Shown here piece by piece: positions 59,072-64,000 of a stretch of DNA of 64,000 nt. Each line of letters begins with the position of its first letter. The first letter of the stretch is position 1. Below the pieces are notes generated by a model, which was given only the letters and a program-made list of their open reading frames with translations, searched no databases and had not been told where the DNA came from. The translations under genes and the position numbers were made by a program. This DNA is from Actinoplanes subtropicus (GTDB taxonomy: Bacteria > Actinomycetota > Actinomycetes > Mycobacteriales > Micromonosporaceae), in contig NZ_JOJL01000005.1 of the NCBI RefSeq assembly GCF_000721705.1, positions 62,001 through 126,000 of the forward strand, written 5' to 3'.

Positions 59072-61915
59072 ATGGGCATCGATGCGTTGCGGCGGGGAAA
59101 GCGCTTGCTTCTGGCCATCACGGTCGCGGTAGTCACACTGCCGGGCGCTCCCGCCCTGGCCGCCGCCGGGCCGCAGGGGCTGCGGGTGCCCCCGCTCGCG
59201 TACGACGACCACAGCGTCACCCTCGCCTGGCCGGCGCCGCCCGATGCGGCCGGCATCGTCGACTATCGCGTGTATCAGGACGGCGTCCCGGTCGGGACCG
59301 CCAACCAGGGCGCGGCCGGCGCGGCGCCGGACTCCATCCGGCGGTTCTACGCCGACCCGGGCAACGACCGGCAGGTGCGGATCGCGACGACCAGCTACAC
59401 CGTGAAAGGGCTCACCCCGGGCACGAAATACCGATTCACGGTGCGAGCCGTGTACGCGGACGGCACGGAATCGCGGGCCGGGAACACGGTCGTGCAGTCG
59501 ACGGCGGCGCCGCCGGCCGTGTACAACGTCGCCGACTACGGCGCGGTGGGCGACGGCACGACGCTCAACACAGCCGCCATCCAGCGGGCGATCGACGCCT
59601 GCCGGCGCGCGTGCAAGGTGCTCGTCCCGGCCGGCACCTTCAAGACCGGGGCGATCTGGCTGCACAGCGACATGACCCTCGAGGTGGCGAAGGGCGCCCG
59701 GCTGCTGGGCTCGGAGCGGGCCGCCGACTACCCGTGGCACTACCTGCTCTATCCGTACTCGACCGACGAGCGGTTCTACTCGCTGATCAACGCGCACACC
59801 TACGACTACGGGAGCATCCACGACCTCCGGATCGTCGGCGAGGGCACGATCGACGGCAACGGGTGGAAACAGACCGGCACCGACGGCGACGGGAACCCCG
59901 TCTACGCCAAGGGCAGCGAGTCGACCGTGCGGCAGACCGGCGTCCTGGCCGCCGACCAGGTGACCCGGGCGGCCGCGCTGGGCAGCCCGGCGCCCTACCC
60001 GACCCGATCGAATCTGATCACGCTGCGCGGGGCGCGCGACGTCTACCTCGGCGGGTTCACCGCGGAGAACCCGTCGAACCACACGATCTCGCTGATCCAC
60101 GACCGGGACGTCACGGTCGACGACGTGAACATCCAGACGTACGACGCGAACAACGGCGACGGCGTCGAGTGGGTCGACAGCGACGGGCTGACCGTGATGA
60201 ACACGGTCTTCAACACCGGCGACGACTGCATGAACTTCGCGGCCGGCCTGGGCGCGGCGGCCCCCGCCGACGGGCCGAGCCAGCACGCCTGGATCTTCGA
60301 CAACTACTTCCGCCACGGGCACGGCGCGGTGGTGACGGGCAGCCACACCGGCGCGTGGATCCAGCACATCCTGGCCGAGAACAACGTCGTCGACGGCACC
60401 GACGTGGGCCTGCGGATGAAGACCGCACCGGCCAACGGCGGCGGCGTACGCGACGTGGTGTTCCGGGACACGGCGATCAGGGCGACCACCGCCGAGGCGT
60501 TCGTCTTCACTTCGGCGTACGGGGATCCGAACGCGGCGATCGTGGTCGAGCCGGCGCGGGTGCCGGCCCGGTTCGAGCACGTCCGCGTGGAGAACGTGAC
60601 GGTGGACGGCACCGGCGGGCCCAGCATTCACGTGGTCGGCGTGGCCGGGGCGCCGCACCTGGACTTGACGTTCACCGGGGTGCGGTTCCTGCACGCGCAG
60701 CGAACGGCGCTCGCCTACCTGCGGGAAAGCGCTTTCCGCGACGTGTCGTTCGACAGCACCCCGAACCCGTGGGTGATCACGAACTCGACCGGGCTCTCGT
60801 TCACCGGGACGACCACGACCGACGCGGTGTCGACGGACGCCTCGGCCGGGCCGGTGTTCCCGCCCGGCGCCCGGCTCACCGCCGCCGCCCCCGCGTCCAC
60901 CCCTGCCTCTGCCTCCGCCCCCGCGTCCGCCCCCGCGTCCGCCTCCGCCTCCGCCTCCGCCTCCGCCTCCGCCCCCGCGTCCGCCCCTGCTTCCGCCTCC
61001 GCCTCCGCCTCCGCCTCCGCCTCCGCCTCCGCCTCCGCCTCCGCCTCCGCCTCCGCCTCCGCCTCCGCCTCCGAGATGCTCAGCTGGCCCGCCGCGTACG
61101 ACAACTCGGCGGTAAGCGCTTACCAAGTCCTCCGGGACGGTGTCGTGGTGGCGGTCGTCCCGGGGACGAGCTACGCCGCCGCCGGGCTTGTGCCGGCGCT
61201 GCGATACCGGTTCGCGGTGCGCGCGGTCGACGCGACCGGCAACGCCGGCCGGTCGCTGTCGGCTTCGGTGACGACGACCGGTGAGCAGGACAGGACCCCG
61301 CCGGTGACGTCCCCCTCCGTCGTAGCCGGCTCCCCCGGCTACACCTGGGCGCGGCTGACCTGGGCGGCGGCGACCGACAATTACGGCGTCGACCACTACG
61401 ACATCGCCGCGAACGGACGGCGGATCGGGCGGTCCGGCGGGACCAGCTTCGTGGCGACCGGGCTGACGGCGGGCACCACGTACACGTTCACGGTCACCGC
61501 GGTCGACGCGAGCGGCAACGCCACGACCTACCCGGGAACGGCAACCGCAACCACGCTGCCGCCGTACGACACGGGCGCGCCGTTCTGGCCGACGCCGCAC
61601 CCGCCGCTGGTCATCCGTCAGGTCGCGGGCACCTCGGTCACGGTGAGCTGGCCGGCCGCGCGCGACGACCGTAAGGTAACCGCTTACCGCGTGCTGGTCG
61701 ACGGGCAACCGGTCGGGACGGGCGACTTCACGCCGATCTCCACGACCGCCACCACCTCCGAGACCGCCTACAAGATCACCGGGCTGGCGCCGGCCACCCG
61801 CTACCGGATCGCGGTCGAGGCCGGCGACGCGATGGGCCGGTGGACCGGCCCACACCCCACCGCCGTCGTGACCACCACAGCCGGTGCAGCGGCCCACACC
61901 CTGCCACAGTCCTGA
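59072..61915 (+). CDS. Secreted GH28 polygalacturonase-like enzyme with fibronectin domains
   Basis: A 947-residue exported glycoside hydrolase. Its signal peptide (LLLAITVAVVTLPGAPALAA) is followed by an N-terminal fibronectin III domain (about 35-150). The GH28 beta-helix (about 150-600) has the family motifs NTGDDCMNF (about residue 383), VTGSHTGAWI (about 423) and LRMKTA (about 447), matching the NxD, DD, GHG-like and RxK catalytic elements. It then has a long Ala-Ser low-complexity linker (about 609-668) and three more fibronectin-like domains. It would attack pectin or related plant polysaccharides. Its last 13 codons lie inside the 44-bp tandem array that follows, and LacI-like palindromes occur within the coding sequence. 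Confidence 0.9.
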   Translation: MGIDALRRGKRLLLAITVAVVTLPGAPALAAAGPQGLRVPPLAYDDHSVTLAWPAPPDAAGIVDYRVYQDGVPVGTANQGAAGAAPDSIRRFYADPGNDRQVRIATTSYTVKGLTPGTKYRFTVRAVYADGTESRAGNTVVQSTAAPPAVYNVADYGAVGDGTTLNTAAIQRAIDACRRACKVLVPAGTFKTGAIWLHSDMTLEVAKGARLLGSERAADYPWHYLLYPYSTDERFYSLINAHTYDYGSIHDLRIVGEGTIDGNGWKQTGTDGDGNPVYAKGSESTVRQTGVLAADQVTRAAALGSPAPYPTRSNLITLRGARDVYLGGFTAENPSNHTISLIHDRDVTVDDVNIQTYDANNGDGVEWVDSDGLTVMNTVFNTGDDCMNFAAGLGAAAPADGPSQHAWIFDNYFRHGHGAVVTGSHTGAWIQHILAENNVVDGTDVGLRMKTAPANGGGVRDVVFRDTAIRATTAEAFVFTSAYGDPNAAIVVEPARVPARFEHVRVENVTVDGTGGPSIHVVGVAGAPHLDLTFTGVRFLHAQRTALAYLRESAFRDVSFDSTPNPWVITNSTGLSFTGTTTTDAVSTDASAGPVFPPGARLTAAAPASTPASASAPASAPASASASASASASAPASAPASASASASASASASASASASASASASASEMLSWPAAYDNSAVSAYQVLRDGVVVAVVPGTSYAAAGLVPALRYRFAVRAVDATGNAGRSLSASVTTTGEQDRTPPVTSPSVVAGSPGYTWARLTWAAATDNYGVDHYDIAANGRRIGRSGGTSFVATGLTAGTTYTFTVTAVDASGNATTYPGTATATTLPPYDTGAPFWPTPHPPLVIRQVAGTSVTVSWPAARDDRKVTAYRVLVDGQPVGTGDFTPISTTATTSETAYKITGLAPATRYRIAVEAGDAMGRWTGPHPTAVVTTTAGAAAHTLPQS
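60724..60737. promoter_or_regulatory. Perfect LacI-type palindrome inside the pectinase gene
   Basis: GGAAAGCGCTTTCC is a 14-base perfect palindrome with the GCGC centre of LacI-family sugar-regulator operators. It lies within the GH28 coding part, in codons for ESAFRD. Function is inferred from sequence only. Confidence 0.45.
60895..61071 (+). repeat. Hexanucleotide Ala-Ser coding repeat
   Basis: About 30 near-perfect copies of a GCCTCC-like hexamer (with GCCCCC variants) encode an (Ala-Ser)n linker between the GH28 and fibronectin domains. Such pure hexamer runs are prone to slippage, so linker length may vary between strains. Confidence 0.95.
61111..61124. promoter_or_regulatory. Perfect palindrome in a fibronectin-domain coding region
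   Basis: GGTAAGCGCTTACC is a 14-base perfect palindrome with a GCGC centre, in codons for VSAY. Two of its codons (GTA, GCT) are AT-ending and unusual here. A near-copy, GGTAACCGCTTACC, occurs at 61675-61688 in the equivalent place of the last fibronectin domain. Confidence 0.35.
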
Positions 61916-62194
61916 CCACCACAGCCGGTCGAGCGGCCCAAACCCCGCCACAGTCCTGACCACCACAGCCGGTCGAGCGGCCCAAACCCCGCCACAGTCC
62001 TGACCACCACAGCCGGTGCAGCGGCCCACACCCCGCCACAGTCCAGACCACCACAGCCGGTGAAGCCACCCGCACCCCACCGCCCGTCGTGACCACCACA
62101 GCCGGTGAAGCCCGCCCGCACCCGCCGCCGTCGTGACCACCACAGCCGGTGCAGCGGCCCGCGCCCGGCCGCCGACGTGACCACCGCGCGGCGG
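61869..62194. repeat. 44-bp tandem repeat array, seven copies plus a partial
   Basis: Units start at 61869, 61913, 61957, 62001, 62045, 62090, 62134 and 62178 (partial), all 44 bases apart except one 45-base step. Each begins TGACCACCACAGCCGGT (first base A in unit 5), followed by a more variable half. The first unit is coding, supplying the end of the GH28 gene including its stop; the rest is noncoding. Because 44 is not a multiple of three, the repeat was not selected as protein. Direct abutment without unique spacers rules out CRISPR. Confidence 0.93.
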
Positions 62195-62216
62195 TAGTCC
62201 GTGGCAAGGTGGCGGG

Positions 62217-62849
62217 ATGGACTACCGCCGTACGTACCGGTCGGCCGCCGTCGCCTACGCCGATCTCGTCAGCCGCCTGCCCGCCGACCGGTGGGACGCC
62301 CCCGCCGCCCTCGGCGACTGGACGCTGCGCGACCTGGTCGGCCACACCGCCGGCTCGGCCCTGCGCCAGGTCCCCGAGGTCCTCGGCACCCCGGCGTCCG
62401 AGGTGCTGGTCGCGACGGCCGAGGGCTATTTCGCGTACGGCCGGGGCGTGCCCGACCATGTCCTGGCGGCCGCGGCCGCCGCCTCCACCGACGACGCCCG
62501 CGCCACCGGTGTGTCCCTGGGCGACGACCCGGCGGCGGTGATCGGTGAGCTGGCCGGGCGGGCGACCCACGCCCTGGCGGAGGCCGGCGACGACGACATC
62601 GTGGCCACGCCGGTCGGCGGCATGCGCGTCCGCGACTGGCTGCCGACCCGCACCTTCGAGCTGGTCGTGCACGGGCTGGACGCGGCGGCCGCCGGCGGCG
62701 TACCGCATGGTCTGGCCCTGGAAGCCGTCGCCGAGGCGACCACCCTGGCCACCCGCCTGGCGCTCGCCCTCGGCGAGGGCGACGCGCTGCTGCGGACGCT
62801 GACCGGCCGGGGCGAGCTGCCGCCGAAGTTCACCGTGCTGACCACCTGA
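62217..62849 (+). CDS. Maleylpyruvate isomerase-like mycothiol-dependent enzyme
   Basis: A 210-residue protein of the DinB-like four-helix fold used by mycothiol-dependent enzymes. The family signature is LGDWTLRDLVGHTAGSALRQVP near residue 35, and the C-terminal part (PVGGMRVRDWLPTRTFELVVHGLDAA) carries the usual metal-binding His. Such proteins transfer or isomerise substrates with mycothiol as cofactor, but most members are uncharacterised. ATG 62217 has AAGGTGGCGGG upstream. It starts just after the tandem array. Confidence 0.85.
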   Translation: MDYRRTYRSAAVAYADLVSRLPADRWDAPAALGDWTLRDLVGHTAGSALRQVPEVLGTPASEVLVATAEGYFAYGRGVPDHVLAAAAAASTDDARATGVSLGDDPAAVIGELAGRATHALAEAGDDDIVATPVGGMRVRDWLPTRTFELVVHGLDAAAAGGVPHGLALEAVAEATTLATRLALALGEGDALLRTLTGRGELPPKFTVLTT

Positions 62850-62897
62850 GCGGCCGGCGGGGCACACGAAGATCGGCGACTGGGGCATGCTGGTGCC

Positions 62898-64000
<1,103 letters not shown>

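Noticed and set aside
57947..62143. A 1398-codon minus-strand frame over the pectinase and neighbours
   Set aside because: It is the mirror of the Ala-Ser hexamer, PAGHD repeats and 44-bp array, giving Gly-rich low complexity; the plus-strand genes have real domains.
61869..62194. CRISPR array
   Set aside because: Units abut directly, with no unique spacers, and no cas genes are present.

Overview
The window reads as the chromosome of a high-GC filamentous actinobacterium, most likely Micromonosporaceae (Actinoplanes-like). Pointers are very GC-rich codons, many GTG starts, a LAL-type LuxR regulator, a mycothiol-dependent-type enzyme, secreted lectin and pectinase genes, large cyclic-di-GMP proteins and a class III lanthipeptide locus. 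The genus is inference. No rRNA, tRNA or CRISPR array was seen. Both ends cut through a gene: an ABC transporter ATPase at the left and malate dehydrogenase at the right.

Region 1 (1-10.4 kb) is ordinary metabolism and regulation: an ABC export pair, an oxidoreductase divergent from a TetR gene, an Lrp regulator, a TetR/acetyltransferase pair sharing a perfect palindrome, glutaminase, a 5'-3' exonuclease and an acyl-CoA dehydrogenase. A 650-base gap at 4.4-5.06 kb has no convincing gene.

Region 2 (10.4-31.1 kb) is a dense signalling island. It holds a GAF-GGDEF-EAL protein and two very large protein kinase/ATPase/GAF/GGDEF proteins. These flank a minus-strand run of two PAS or GAF histidine kinases, three receiver proteins (two with HDOD or degenerate HD outputs, none DNA-binding) and a secreted subtilase. 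The subtilase ends in WAARAW-type tandem repeats and its stop codon overlaps the start of a membrane histidine kinase. The second giant kinase protein has lost about 140 residues, so its kinase domain runs straight into the P-loop.

Region 3 (31.1-35.9 kb) is scarred. It has a gutted branched-chain amino acid binding protein gene, about 500 bases of lower-GC sequence with an inverted repeat and a foreign-looking gene start, a 33-bp tandem repeat, then MFS, phosphoesterase and YcnI-type genes. Region 4 (36-43.5 kb) has another membrane PAS-GGDEF-EAL protein, acetyltransferase, SfnB/DszC-like flavoprotein, MocR regulator and a secreted ricin-type lectin.

Region 5 (43.5-48 kb) carries the best candidate for a new natural product: a class III synthetase (LanKC) followed one base later by a 38-residue precursor, with a perfect 10-nt Shine-Dalgarno sequence and a 16-bp terminator. 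The predicted core, TCSSVVPVDCTSTFSVFC, carries a labionin-type S-x2-S-x2-C motif. A methyltransferase and an unknown protein lie upstream; no exporter is adjacent.

Region 6 (48-64 kb) holds a minus-strand fatty-acid operon (acyl-CoA ligase with a frameshift, two coupled acyl-CoA dehydrogenases), a LAL regulator, a beta-lactamase-fold esterase, a Tat-exported phosphatase, a PAGHD-repeat membrane protein, a GH28 pectinase with fibronectin domains and operator-like palindromes, a 44-bp tandem array, a mycothiol-type enzyme and mdh.
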